A stretch of DNA of 6,082 nucleotides from Candidatus Omnitrophota bacterium (GCA_018818505.1 JAHIRR010000287.1:1-6082), one strand, 5' to 3'; numbered from the stretch's first letter, positions 1-5,899 are shown. Notes: generated from the sequence alone by a model not told the origin. Translations and numbers: made by a program.

Positions 1-15
1 ATATATTAAAAGGTA

Positions 16-44
16 TTGACACTTCTCATCTTATTGGGTATTAT
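16..44 (+). promoter_or_regulatory. Sigma-70-type promoter of the FIST-kinase-regulator operon
   Basis: A perfect -35 hexamer TTGACA (16-21) is followed by a 17-nt spacer and a -10 hexamer TATTAT (39-44, one mismatch to TATAAT). The expected transcription start is about 6-8 nt downstream of the -10, at 50-52, which coincides with the ATG at 52. The promoter is therefore strong on paper and would give an mRNA with essentially no 5' untranslated region. No other promoter of this quality was noticed before the next two genes. The assignment rests on consensus match and spacing only. Confidence 0.7.
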
Positions 45-51
45 TTGAACA

Positions 52-1212
52 ATGACCACCATGTTGGGTACTGGAATAAGCGCTAAACTCGATTCCTTTG
101 CAGCAGGAAAAGAGGCTGCTCAAATTGCCCATTACAGAATAGGAAAACTAAACGCAAATATAGTAATCGCCTTTATCTCTACTATCTTTGACCAGGAGCT
201 AGCCATAAAGGGTATCCGTTCTGTGATAAGGGATGTGCCATTAATTGGATGCAGTTCTGCGGGAAGTATAGCAAATTCCGGAATATCCAGAGGCTCGATA
301 TCTGTATCCCTTATAAGGTCTGAAGCAATCAGCTTCTCTCTTGGAATAGCAAAAGATGTCTCAAAAAATTCCCGCTCAGCAGGCCATGAAGCCGCCAAAC
401 AAGCTCTTTCAAAATCAAACAGATCTAAGACCACTAAAAGTCTTATGATATTTTCTGACAGTCTTTCAGGAAACAGCGCAGATATATTAAGAGGGGCTCA
501 GGAGATGATGGGCACAAGCTTTCCCATAATAGGAGGTGGTGCTGCAGATGAGCTATGCTTCCGGAAAACATATCAATATATAAACAATAATATTTACACA
601 AATTCTGTCGCTGGGCTTCTCTTTAGCGGAGACATAAATATAGGGATTGGAAGAGCCCATGGCTGGCAGCCTGTTGGAAAGCCACATAGAATAACAAGGT
701 CCAGTGCCAATATTCTAAAAGAGATCGATAGAAGGCCAGCTATTGAGATCTACGAAGAATATCTTGGAAAATCATTCGAAGAACTAAAGGAACTAGGCCT
801 TGGTAAGCTGGGCGTCAGCTATCCCTTTGGCATAAGGTTGAAAGAAAAAAACGAGTACCTTGTAAGGTCTCCTCTAAAAGCAGAAGATAACGGGAGTCTT
901 GTTTTAAACGCGGAGCTGCCTGAAGGAGAAGATATAAACCTTATGATAGGTGACAAAAATATGGCGCTCGAGGCAACCAGAAAAGCCTGCATGGAGGCAA
1001 TGGGAAACATCCAAAACCGCAACATAAGATTTATAGCGTGCTTCAGCAATATAGGACGATACCAGCTCCTGAGAGAAAGCTCCGTCAAAGAAACAGAGAT
1101 AATAAAAGAGATCTTTGGCGAAAACATACCCATATTGGGATTTTACAGCTATGGCGAATATGCTTCTGATTTCCAAAATCAGGCAATATCCATAGCTGTA
1201 TTTTCGGAATAA
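52..1212 (+). CDS. FIST-domain sensory protein (FIST_N + FIST_C), stand-alone
   Basis: A 386-aa soluble protein with no signal peptide or membrane helix. The layout fits the FIST family: FIST_N over about residues 35-225 and FIST_C over about 226-375. Visible family-like motifs are GCSSAG (66-71), GGGAAD (161-166), HGW (203-205) and GFYSYGE (363-369). FIST domains are regarded as small-ligand sensors usually tied to signal transduction; a subset (NosP) binds heme and senses nitric oxide and is encoded beside histidine kinases. Here it is the first gene of an operon with a kinase 5 nt downstream, so I infer that it supplies sensory input. The His residues (27, 112, 203, 212) cannot be assigned as heme ligands by eye. 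No Shine-Dalgarno precedes ATG 52 or the in-frame ATG 61; 52 is kept because it lies at the predicted transcript start. Family is secure, ligand unknown. Confidence 0.88.
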   Translation: MTTMLGTGISAKLDSFAAGKEAAQIAHYRIGKLNANIVIAFISTIFDQELAIKGIRSVIRDVPLIGCSSAGSIANSGISRGSISVSLIRSEAISFSLGIAKDVSKNSRSAGHEAAKQALSKSNRSKTTKSLMIFSDSLSGNSADILRGAQEMMGTSFPIIGGGAADELCFRKTYQYINNNIYTNSVAGLLFSGDINIGIGRAHGWQPVGKPHRITRSSANILKEIDRRPAIEIYEEYLGKSFEELKELGLGKLGVSYPFGIRLKEKNEYLVRSPLKAEDNGSLVLNAELPEGEDINLMIGDKNMALEATRKACMEAMGNIQNRNIRFIACFSNIGRYQLLRESSVKETEIIKEIFGENIPILGFYSYGEYASDFQNQAISIAVFSE

Positions 1213-1217
1213 CAGTT

Positions 1218-2687
1218 ATGAACATATACTATTCTTTTATATTAACTCTAGTCGGGGCCGCTGCTATTATAATATGTTCTACTGAAAGAAAAAGACGCCT
1301 ATACTCTGAAAGGAAAAATAGATACCTGCAGGATGTGATCAACCAACTCGACGAGCAAGCAAAGATGATCATAAAAACAGACATGGCCTTAAACAGGGTC
1401 CAGGAAGAATTGGATAAAAAAATAACAGGGCTCTATACGCTTCACGAACTTGGGAAAAAAATAAATTCCACTCTTAATATAGATGATCTTTTTGCCCTTA
1501 TAAAACCTGCCCTGGTGTCTAAGCTTGGCTATTCGAACGCCCTTATCGTGTTAAAAGATAAGGCTTCAGGAAAAATAGGCGTAAAAACTGCCATAGGATA
1601 TTCTGACAATGAGATTAAAAAAATAGAAACGCGGCTCAATAAAGAAGGGTTTGCTTCTCCGCTTTTAAGAAAAGGTAAATTTCTTCTGGTAAATAGAGAC
1701 ATGAAAAAGATAGAGCACGAGGACATCTTTTCAGATATATTCAAGACCGAATTATTCCTGACAGCTCCTATTGTAGCAAGGGACTTGGCTGTAGGATTTA
1801 TACTAATGGGCAATCCATCCAGCTATGCCAAGCTTACAGAAGGTGATGTAGAGATTTTATCTATATTAACAAGCCAGATAGGAACAGCCATTGAAAATAC
1901 AAATCTTTACACAGAACTCTTTGACTCGCACCAGGACTTAGAAAGTCGTGTGAAGGAAAGGACTCAGGAACTTGCCAGACTTAATGAAGAGCTCCAAAAA
2001 CTCAATAAGGTGAAATCAGACTTTGTATCAGCGGTCTCGCATGAACTCAGGACGCCTCTTACCTCTATAAAAGGTTACGCCTCTATACTCATGACAGGTA
2101 AATTAGGTGAGGTAACGCCTGCCCAGAAAGAGCGCCTTCAAAAGATAGATAAACACTCGAACAGCCTCACTCGCCTTGTCAATAACCTTTTAGATATAGC
2201 GAGGATAGAATCAGGCAGGATGCAAATGGATATAAGAGAGAACTCCGTAAAGGATATGCTGGATTCTGTCATAGATATTATTACGCCTCAAGCTAAGGAA
2301 AAAAATATAGCTCTAAAAATAAATGTAAAAGTAAAACCTGATAGGATAAAGGCTGACCCTGCTCAGATGGAAAGAGTATTTGTGAATCTTCTAGGCAATG
2401 CTGTAAAATTCACTCCTGAAAAAGGAAGAATAATAATATCATGCCATGAAAATAAGGGTCTTGTAGAATTCAGCGTTGAAGATACCGGTATGGGGATTCC
2501 CAGAGAAGATGTCGAAAAGGTATTTGAAGAATTTTTCAGATCAGATAATGCGCTGGACCAAAAGGTAAAAGGCACAGGCCTGGGCCTATCCCTTGTTAAA
2601 AAAATCATAGAGGCGCATAAAGGTAGAATATGGGTAGAAAGTGAATTAGGAAAAGGTACAAAATTTACATTTACCATACCAAAATAA
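1218..2687 (+). CDS. Membrane-anchored GAF-domain sensor histidine kinase
   Basis: A 489-aa kinase. Residues 4-20 form one hydrophobic helix followed by a Lys/Arg-rich stretch, so it is probably anchored with the rest in the cytoplasm and has no periplasmic sensor. A predicted coiled coil (about 30-70) leads to a GAF-type domain (about 88-228), a signalling helix (about 235-265), HisKA with SHELRTP and phosphoacceptor His275, then HATPase_c. The ATPase boxes are N (N390, N394), G1 DTGMGIP (422-428), F (around 436-440) and G2 GTGLGLSL (452-459). All catalytic motifs look intact. It starts 5 nt after the FIST stop with only a weak GGA (1206-1208) upstream, so translation is probably coupled to the FIST gene. 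The likely phosphotransfer partner is the response regulator encoded next. The stimulus is unknown; the GAF domain and the FIST protein are the candidate inputs. Confidence 0.93.
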   Translation: MNIYYSFILTLVGAAAIIICSTERKRRLYSERKNRYLQDVINQLDEQAKMIIKTDMALNRVQEELDKKITGLYTLHELGKKINSTLNIDDLFALIKPALVSKLGYSNALIVLKDKASGKIGVKTAIGYSDNEIKKIETRLNKEGFASPLLRKGKFLLVNRDMKKIEHEDIFSDIFKTELFLTAPIVARDLAVGFILMGNPSSYAKLTEGDVEILSILTSQIGTAIENTNLYTELFDSHQDLESRVKERTQELARLNEELQKLNKVKSDFVSAVSHELRTPLTSIKGYASILMTGKLGEVTPAQKERLQKIDKHSNSLTRLVNNLLDIARIESGRMQMDIRENSVKDMLDSVIDIITPQAKEKNIALKINVKVKPDRIKADPAQMERVFVNLLGNAVKFTPEKGRIIISCHENKGLVEFSVEDTGMGIPREDVEKVFEEFFRSDNALDQKVKGTGLGLSLVKKIIEAHKGRIWVESELGKGTKFTFTIPK

Positions 2688-2693
2688 ACTAGA

Positions 2694-2744
2694 CCGCGGC
2701 AACCTCGGAGGTTGCCGTGTTGGCAACCTCCGAGGTTGCCGCGG
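2694..2744. repeat. 51-bp perfect nested palindrome between kinase and regulator genes
   Basis: Arms 2694-2716 and 2722-2744 are exact 23-bp reverse complements around a 5-nt spacer GTGTT. Each arm holds its own 19-bp palindrome: GGCAACCTCGGAGGTTGCC at 2698-2716 and the same with central C at 2722-2740. The stretch can therefore form one long 23-bp hairpin or two consecutive 9-bp hairpins. It is much more GC-rich than its surroundings. No T-run follows, so it is not an intrinsic terminator on the + strand. It ends one base before the AAGGA ribosome binding site of the regulator. It resembles REP/BIME-type dispersed palindromes in architecture; whether it is repeated in the genome cannot be seen here. 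Confidence 0.9.
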
Positions 2745-2752
2745 AAAGGAAG
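2745..2752 (+). promoter_or_regulatory. Ribosome binding site that fixes the regulator start
   Basis: AAAGGAAG lies just upstream of ATG 2760, with AAGGA (2746-2750) 9 nt from the start codon. This favours ATG 2760 over the upstream in-frame TTG at 2712, which lies inside the palindrome and would add 16 residues before the conserved receiver N-terminus. The site directly abuts the 3' arm of the palindrome, so hairpin formation could affect ribosome access. Confidence 0.75.
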
Positions 2753-2759
2753 TTCCAGA

Positions 2760-3692
2760 ATGTCAGCAAAAAAAATATTAATAGTAGATGATGATCTAGA
2801 CATATTGGATGTCTTAAGAATAACTCTTGAGGCTGAGGGCTACGAAGTAATGGAAGGCCACAATGGCCAGGAAGCGCTGGACATTATTAAAAAACAGTCC
2901 CCTGGCTTACTGATAATAGACTTTAAGATGCCTAAGATGTGCGGAGATGAGGTCTGCAGGATCATAAAACAGGATATCCTGGCCCAGCACATGCCTATTA
3001 TAATGCTTACAGGTAAAGGCGAGGTCACTGACAAGGTCCATGGCATTAATGCAGGCGCGGACGATTATATGGTAAAACCCTTTGAACCGCAGGAACTGGC
3101 AGCGCGTGTCAAAATGGTGCTCCGCAGAAGCGCCAGGGATCTGGATGCCAATCCATTAACTAAACTCCCCGGCAATGTCTCTATACTCAACGAGATACAA
3201 GGGCGCATAGATAGAAAAGAGGCATTCGCGGTCTGTTACATAGACCTCGATAAGTTCAAGGCATTCAATGACAAATATGGTTTTAGAAGAGGTGATGACG
3301 TAATAAAAAACACTGGAAAAATACTGATAAACTCTGTACAGGAAAAAGGTACGCCTCAAGATTTCATAGGCCATATAGGCGGCGATGACTTTGTAGTAGT
3401 AACAATGCCTGAAAAAATAGACGCGTTATGTAAGAATATTATAGGGAAATTTGATCTCATGATTCCGGAATTATACAGCAAAGAAGATAAAGAGGCAGGT
3501 TATGTGGTGGCAAAAGACAGGCAGGGAAAAGTAAAAAAGATATCTCTTATATCTATCTCAATCGGCGTAGTCTATAATAAAAAGAAGAGGATAAAACACG
3601 TTGCAGAAGTAGGAGAAATAGGCGCTGAACTAAAAGAATACGCCAAAAGCATCAAAGGAAGCACCTACGTCACCGAACGCAGGAAGAAGTAA
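2760..3692 (+). CDS. Response regulator: receiver plus GGDEF-like (GGDDF) domain
   Basis: A 310-aa cytoplasmic regulator. The receiver domain (about 4-122) has the acidic pocket D10-D12, phosphoacceptor Asp54, switch Thr84 and Lys106 followed by Pro107. A GGDEF-type domain follows (about 130-308): NPLTKLPGN (131-139), DLDKFKAFND (162-171), GD (178-179) and the active-site motif GGDDF (207-211). The fourth motif residue is Asp rather than the usual Glu. The inhibitory RxxD site is absent: Thr198 occupies the Arg position and only Asp201 remains. Diguanylate cyclase activity is therefore uncertain; a GTP-binding or effector role is possible. From memory, receiver-GGDEF proteins with this NPLT-LPGN and GHIGGDDF pattern form a recurrent subgroup. 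It is the last gene of the operon and the probable partner of the kinase. ATG 2760 is chosen from the AAGGA site and the conserved start of the receiver domain. Confidence 0.9.
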   Translation: MSAKKILIVDDDLDILDVLRITLEAEGYEVMEGHNGQEALDIIKKQSPGLLIIDFKMPKMCGDEVCRIIKQDILAQHMPIIMLTGKGEVTDKVHGINAGADDYMVKPFEPQELAARVKMVLRRSARDLDANPLTKLPGNVSILNEIQGRIDRKEAFAVCYIDLDKFKAFNDKYGFRRGDDVIKNTGKILINSVQEKGTPQDFIGHIGGDDFVVVTMPEKIDALCKNIIGKFDLMIPELYSKEDKEAGYVVAKDRQGKVKKISLISISIGVVYNKKKRIKHVAEVGEIGAELKEYAKSIKGSTYVTERRKK

Positions 3693-3725
3693 CTCTATAC
3701 TCTAATCAATAAATGGTGAGTAAAC

Positions 3726-3752
3726 AAAAGCCTCTCTGAAAGAGAGGCTTTT
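3726..3752. terminator. Bidirectional rho-independent terminator
   Basis: Perfect 12-bp inverted repeat AAAAGCCTCTCT (3726-3737) and AGAGAGGCTTTT (3741-3752) around a 3-nt loop GAA. It lies 33 nt after the regulator stop. Because the arms end in A-tract and T-tract, it can terminate the + strand operon and also transcripts from the tRNA gene converging on the - strand (tRNA 3' end at 3766). Confidence 0.88.
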
Positions 3753-3765
3753 GTGCGTCGAACCA

Positions 3766-3852
3766 TGGTGCGCGGGGCGAGACTCGAACTCGCATAGCCT
3801 TGCGGCCACAAGGCCCTCAACCTTGCGTGTCTGCCAATTCCACCACCCGCGC
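3766..3852 (-). tRNA. tRNA-Leu (anticodon GAG), CCA encoded
   Basis: Read on the - strand, the acceptor stem GCGCGGG (from 3852) pairs with CCCGCGC (3776-3770). The discriminator A is at 3769 and an encoded CCA at 3768-3766. The anticodon stem CAAGG/CCTTG encloses the 7-nt loop TTGAGGG (3820-3814), with anticodon GAG at 3818-3816 reading CUU/CUC. A long variable arm with a GCAA loop is present, as expected of class II tRNA-Leu. The T-arm is GCGAG-TTCGAGT-CTCGC. All four stems can be drawn without mismatches that matter, so the gene appears intact. Confidence 0.95.
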
Positions 3853-3860
3853 ATATGGCT

Positions 3861-3888
3861 GCGCTAAGTTGTGTCTATCTCTTAGCGC
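3861..3888 (-). other. 5' hairpin of the pre-tRNA-Leu leader
   Basis: On the - strand GCGCTAAG (3888-3881) pairs perfectly with CTTAGCGC (3868-3861) around a 12-nt loop. With a predicted transcription start near 3892, the hairpin begins about 4 nt into the transcript and ends 8 nt before the mature tRNA. The equivalent hairpin exists in the ABC-F leader with G-U pairs in place of G-C. A role in 5' stability or in tRNA 5' processing is inference. Confidence 0.55.
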
Positions 3889-3898
3889 AAGCAAGCTT

Positions 3899-3927
3899 AT
3901 TATATAAAACATAGCGCTAAATATCAA
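3899..3927 (-). promoter_or_regulatory. Sigma-70-type promoter of tRNA-Leu
   Basis: On the - strand the -35 is TTGATA (3927-3922, one mismatch to TTGACA), the spacer is exactly 17 nt and the -10 is a perfect TATAAT (3904-3899). The start is predicted near 3892, giving a leader of about 40 nt. The same hexamers and spacing recur at 5910-5938 upstream of the ABC-F gene. Confidence 0.85.
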
Positions 3928-3946
3928 GCATAATTGAAAAATCTAT

Positions 3947-4106
3947 GTAATCGGTGAGTTATCGGGGGTGTATGTGTCATTGCGAGCGAACAAAGTGAAC
4001 AAAGCAATCTCTTTTTTTTTGAGATTGCTTCGTCGTCGTCCGTCTATGACGGACTCCTCCTCGCAATGACATGTCTGTATTACACCCTCGTTAACTCACC
4101 GGTTAC
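3947..4106. repeat. MITE-like nested inverted-repeat element, complete copy
   Basis: Outer inverted repeats 3947-3972 and 4081-4106 begin GTAATCGGTGAGTTA and GTAACCGGTGAGTTA respectively and match at 23 of 26 positions. Inside is a second palindrome, GTCATTGCGAG (3976-3986) with CTCGCAATGAC (4060-4070). It contains the stem AAGCAATCTC/GAGATTGCTT (4002-4011, 4021-4030) with a T9 loop. A side hairpin GTCCGTC/GACGGAC (4038-4044, 4048-4054) makes the right arm longer. There is no coding capacity, so any movement would depend on enzymes supplied elsewhere. It fills the space between the ABC-F stop and the tRNA promoter. Confidence 0.8.
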
Positions 4107-4137
4107 AAATCTATACATTGTTTTAGATGATGGGATT

Positions 4138-5754
4138 TCAAGAATATAATCTATGAAGTTGCTTTTTAATATTTTCATCGGACAAGTATTCGTCAAGCGT
4201 TATGTTGGGGCGGTCTATAAAACCCTTTGGGGTAATCTCAATAACGCGATTAGCCACAGTTTGAATCAGCTGATGGTCATGCGAAGTAAATAAAATAGTC
4301 CCGCCAAACTTCTCCAAGCCCTTATTTAATGACTCGATTGATTCTAAGTCTAAATGATTGGTCGGATGATCCATGATCAGCACATTAGGCTGGGCCAGCA
4401 TCATGCGGGATAGCATGCACCTGACCCGCTCCCCGCCGGATAAGACTCTGACCTGTTTAAAAGATTCATCGCCGGAAAAAAGCATGCGTCCTAAATATCC
4501 GCGTACAAAAACTTCCTCAGTATTATCCGAATACTGGCGAAGCCAATCGATAAGATTGCAGTCTACATCAAAATATCTAGTGTTATCCTTAGGATAATAA
4601 GCCTGGCTAATTGAGGCGCCCCATTTAAAATTACCGTGATCAGGCTGTATCTCTCCAACCAATACTTGAAATAGAGTCGTCTTAGCAATATTATTGGACC
4701 CGACAAAAGCTATTTTATCGCCTTTCTCGACAGTAATGGTAAAATTCTTAAACAAGGCCTGTCCATCAAGCGACTTAGATAAATTATCGATTTTCAAGAT
4801 ATTATTTCCGGCCTCGCGCGTCTGTTCAAAGTTTATATACGGGCTTTTTCTCGAAGAAGGCTTGATATCCTCAAGAGTAAGTTTTTCCAAAGCCTTCTTA
4901 CGGCTGGTTGCCTGTCTGGCCTTAGAGGCATTAGCGCTAAAACGGGCGATAAAATTTTTCAACTCTTCTCTTTTTTTCTCTACCTTTTTATTGGTTTCAA
5001 TACGCTGTCTTAAAATCAACTGGCTGGATTCTAACCAGAAACTAAAATTACCCGGATACAGCTGAATACTGCCATAATCTATATCCGCGATATGCGTACA
5101 AACCTTATCCAGAAAATGGCGGTCATGAGAAATCACAATAGCGATATTTTCAAAGTTACATAAAAATTCTTCAAGCCATTTACAATTTTCAATATCCAGA
5201 TGGTTAGTGGGCTCATCGAGCAATAAGATGTCCGGGTTACCGAACAATGCCTGAGCCAAGAGAATGCGCACCTTCTGCCCTTCTTCCAGCTGCTTCATCT
5301 CGACACTATGGAATTCTTCTGAAATACCCAGATCACTTAACAATTTAGCCGCGTCAGATTCAGCGTTCCATCCATCCAGCTTAGCAAACTCTGCCTCAAG
5401 TTCAGAGAGATGCATTCCATCTTTATCAGAAAAGTTCTTTTTAGCGCAGAGTATGTCTTTTTCCATCGTGATACCATAGAGTCTTTTATGCCCCATAATA
5501 ACAGTGGTCAAAGCTGTGTACTCATCAAAAGCAAACTGATCCTGTTTTAAGACTGCTATGCGTTTGTTTGGAGATACTACAACCTCTCCTGCGGTAGAGT
5601 CGACTTCGCCTGAAAGAATTTTTAAAAACGTAGATTTTCCTGAGCCATTAGCTCCTATCAACCCGTAACAATTCCCAGGAGAAAAGACTATATTTACATT
5701 AGAAAAAAGCTTACGCGAACCATAGCGCAATGATATTCCGTTAGATGAAATCAT
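4138..5754 (-). CDS. ABC-F ATPase, YbiT-type ribosome-associated translation factor
   Basis: A 538-aa soluble protein with two nucleotide-binding domains and no membrane segment, as in ABC-F factors that bind near the ribosomal E site. It closely resembles E. coli YbiT (about 530 aa) in stretches such as GLIGANGSGKST, FSANASKxRQATSR and NHLDxESIESLN. NBD1 has Walker A 34-42, Walker B/DEPTNHLD (180-187), switch His210 and an atypical signature LEEGQ (156-160). A basic, helical P-site-tRNA-interaction-type linker spans about 245-295. NBD2 has an atypical Walker A, GSNNIAKTT (352-360), a canonical signature LSGGE (438-442), DHPTNHLD (462-469) with His463 in place of the catalytic Glu, and switch His492. 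Site I thus looks active and site II degenerate. ATG 5754 has AAGGA (5768-5764) 9 nt upstream. The leader contains an attenuator-like hairpin. An antibiotic-protection role cannot be claimed from sequence. Confidence 0.92.
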   Translation of the reverse strand: MISSNGISLRYGSRKLFSNVNIVFSPGNCYGLIGANGSGKSTFLKILSGEVDSTAGEVVVSPNKRIAVLKQDQFAFDEYTALTTVIMGHKRLYGITMEKDILCAKKNFSDKDGMHLSELEAEFAKLDGWNAESDAAKLLSDLGISEEFHSVEMKQLEEGQKVRILLAQALFGNPDILLLDEPTNHLDIENCKWLEEFLCNFENIAIVISHDRHFLDKVCTHIADIDYGSIQLYPGNFSFWLESSQLILRQRIETNKKVEKKREELKNFIARFSANASKARQATSRKKALEKLTLEDIKPSSRKSPYINFEQTREAGNNILKIDNLSKSLDGQALFKNFTITVEKGDKIAFVGSNNIAKTTLFQVLVGEIQPDHGNFKWGASISQAYYPKDNTRYFDVDCNLIDWLRQYSDNTEEVFVRGYLGRMLFSGDESFKQVRVLSGGERVRCMLSRMMLAQPNVLIMDHPTNHLDLESIESLNKGLEKFGGTILFTSHDHQLIQTVANRVIEITPKGFIDRPNITLDEYLSDENIKKQLHRLYS

Positions 5755-5763
5755 ATTTTAAAA

Positions 5764-5768
5764 TCCTT
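5764..5768 (-). promoter_or_regulatory. Ribosome binding site of the ABC-F gene
   Basis: AAGGA on the - strand ends 9 nt before ATG 5754. It lies downstream of the leader terminator hairpin, so only transcripts that pass the terminator carry it. Confidence 0.7.
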
Positions 5769-5782
5769 GAATATTGGTGGAT

Positions 5783-5819
5783 AAAAAAAGGCTCTAACTA
5801 ACATCGCTAATCAGGGCCT
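5783..5819 (-). terminator. Leader terminator (putative attenuator) upstream of ABC-F
   Basis: On the - strand, arms 5819-5806 and 5802-5789 form a stem of about 14 positions with a GAT loop (5805-5803): 13 pairs including three G-U, and one A-C mismatch. A run of seven T (5789-5783) follows and overlaps the base of the stem. The G-U pairs become A-C mismatches on the + strand, so the fold is specific to - strand RNA. It lies about 85 nt after the predicted transcription start and 29 nt before the ABC-F ATG, inside the leader. This position suggests conditional termination rather than the end of another gene, because no gene lies between it and the promoter. Confidence 0.65.
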
Positions 5820-5822
5820 AGA

Positions 5823-5850
5823 TTATCTCTCCATCTTGAATTTGAGAGAT
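5823..5850 (-). other. Leader hairpin with a three-codon ORF, upstream of the attenuator
   Basis: On the - strand ATCTCTC (5850-5844) pairs with GAGAGAT (5831-5825) around a 12-nt loop. An ATG at 5834-5832 opens a minimal frame, Met-Glu-Arg-stop, ending at 5823 and running through the 3' arm. TAATC (5825-5821) can also pair with GATTA (5812-5808) of the terminator 5' arm, a possible competing fold. No good Shine-Dalgarno precedes the ATG, so translation of this mini-ORF is speculative; the hairpin itself is visible. Confidence 0.4.
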
Positions 5851-5860
5851 TACTGTGGCT

Positions 5861-5899
5861 GCGCTAAGCTGTATAACCTATAACTATATCTCTTAACAC
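5861..5899 (-). other. 5' hairpin of the ABC-F mRNA leader
   Basis: On the - strand GTGTTAAG (5899-5892) pairs with CTTAGCGC (5868-5861), 8 pairs including two G-U, around a 23-nt loop. It starts about 4 nt after the predicted transcription start (near 5903), the same geometry as the tRNA-Leu leader hairpin, where the two G-U pairs are G-C. Confidence 0.5.

Larger units (their letters stand above)
3856..3946 (-). repeat. Direct repeat copy A: leader and promoter of tRNA-Leu
   Basis: This segment is homologous to 5856-5957 in the same orientation. The first 13 bases (TGGCTGCGCTAAG) are identical. In the ungapped block TCTTAGCGC...ATATCAAG (3880-3928 against 5891-5939) about 41 of 49 positions match, and every difference I count is a transition. 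Copy B is 11 nt longer, all in the loop of the leader hairpin. Homology starts 3 nt outside the tRNA 5' end and runs through the promoter into the palindromic element at 3947. Confidence 0.85.

Noticed and set aside
132..434. Antisense open frames under the FIST, kinase and regulator genes (for example 132-434, 819-1133, 2363-2803), and + strand frames under the ABC-F gene
   Set aside because: They are shadows of well-supported genes in other frames, with no domain-like sequence, no ribosome binding sites and no room for independent promoters.
2712..2759. In-frame TTG start extending the response regulator by 16 residues
   Set aside because: It lies inside the perfect palindrome, has no ribosome binding site, and the extension is unlike a receiver N-terminus. 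ATG 2760 has AAGGA at proper spacing.
4012..4020. T9 run as an intrinsic terminator tail for ABC-F
   Set aside because: The T-run is the loop of the AAGCAATCTC stem and not a tail after a stem. On the - strand, where ABC-F is read, it is an A-run.
3766..4106. tRNA-Leu as an integration (att) site for a mobile element carrying the ABC-F gene
   Set aside because: Repeats begin upstream of the tRNA 5' end and contain no tRNA 3' sequence. There is no integrase in the window, and the repeated part is promoter and palindrome.
5751..5804. 17-codon frame MLVRAFFYPPIFKDFKI on the - strand, whose TGA overlaps the ABC-F ATG
   Set aside because: Its ATG sits in the loop of the terminator stem with no Shine-Dalgarno, and the sequence just reads through the U-tract. 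Overlap with the start codon may be chance. Worth remembering only if ribosome profiling shows it.
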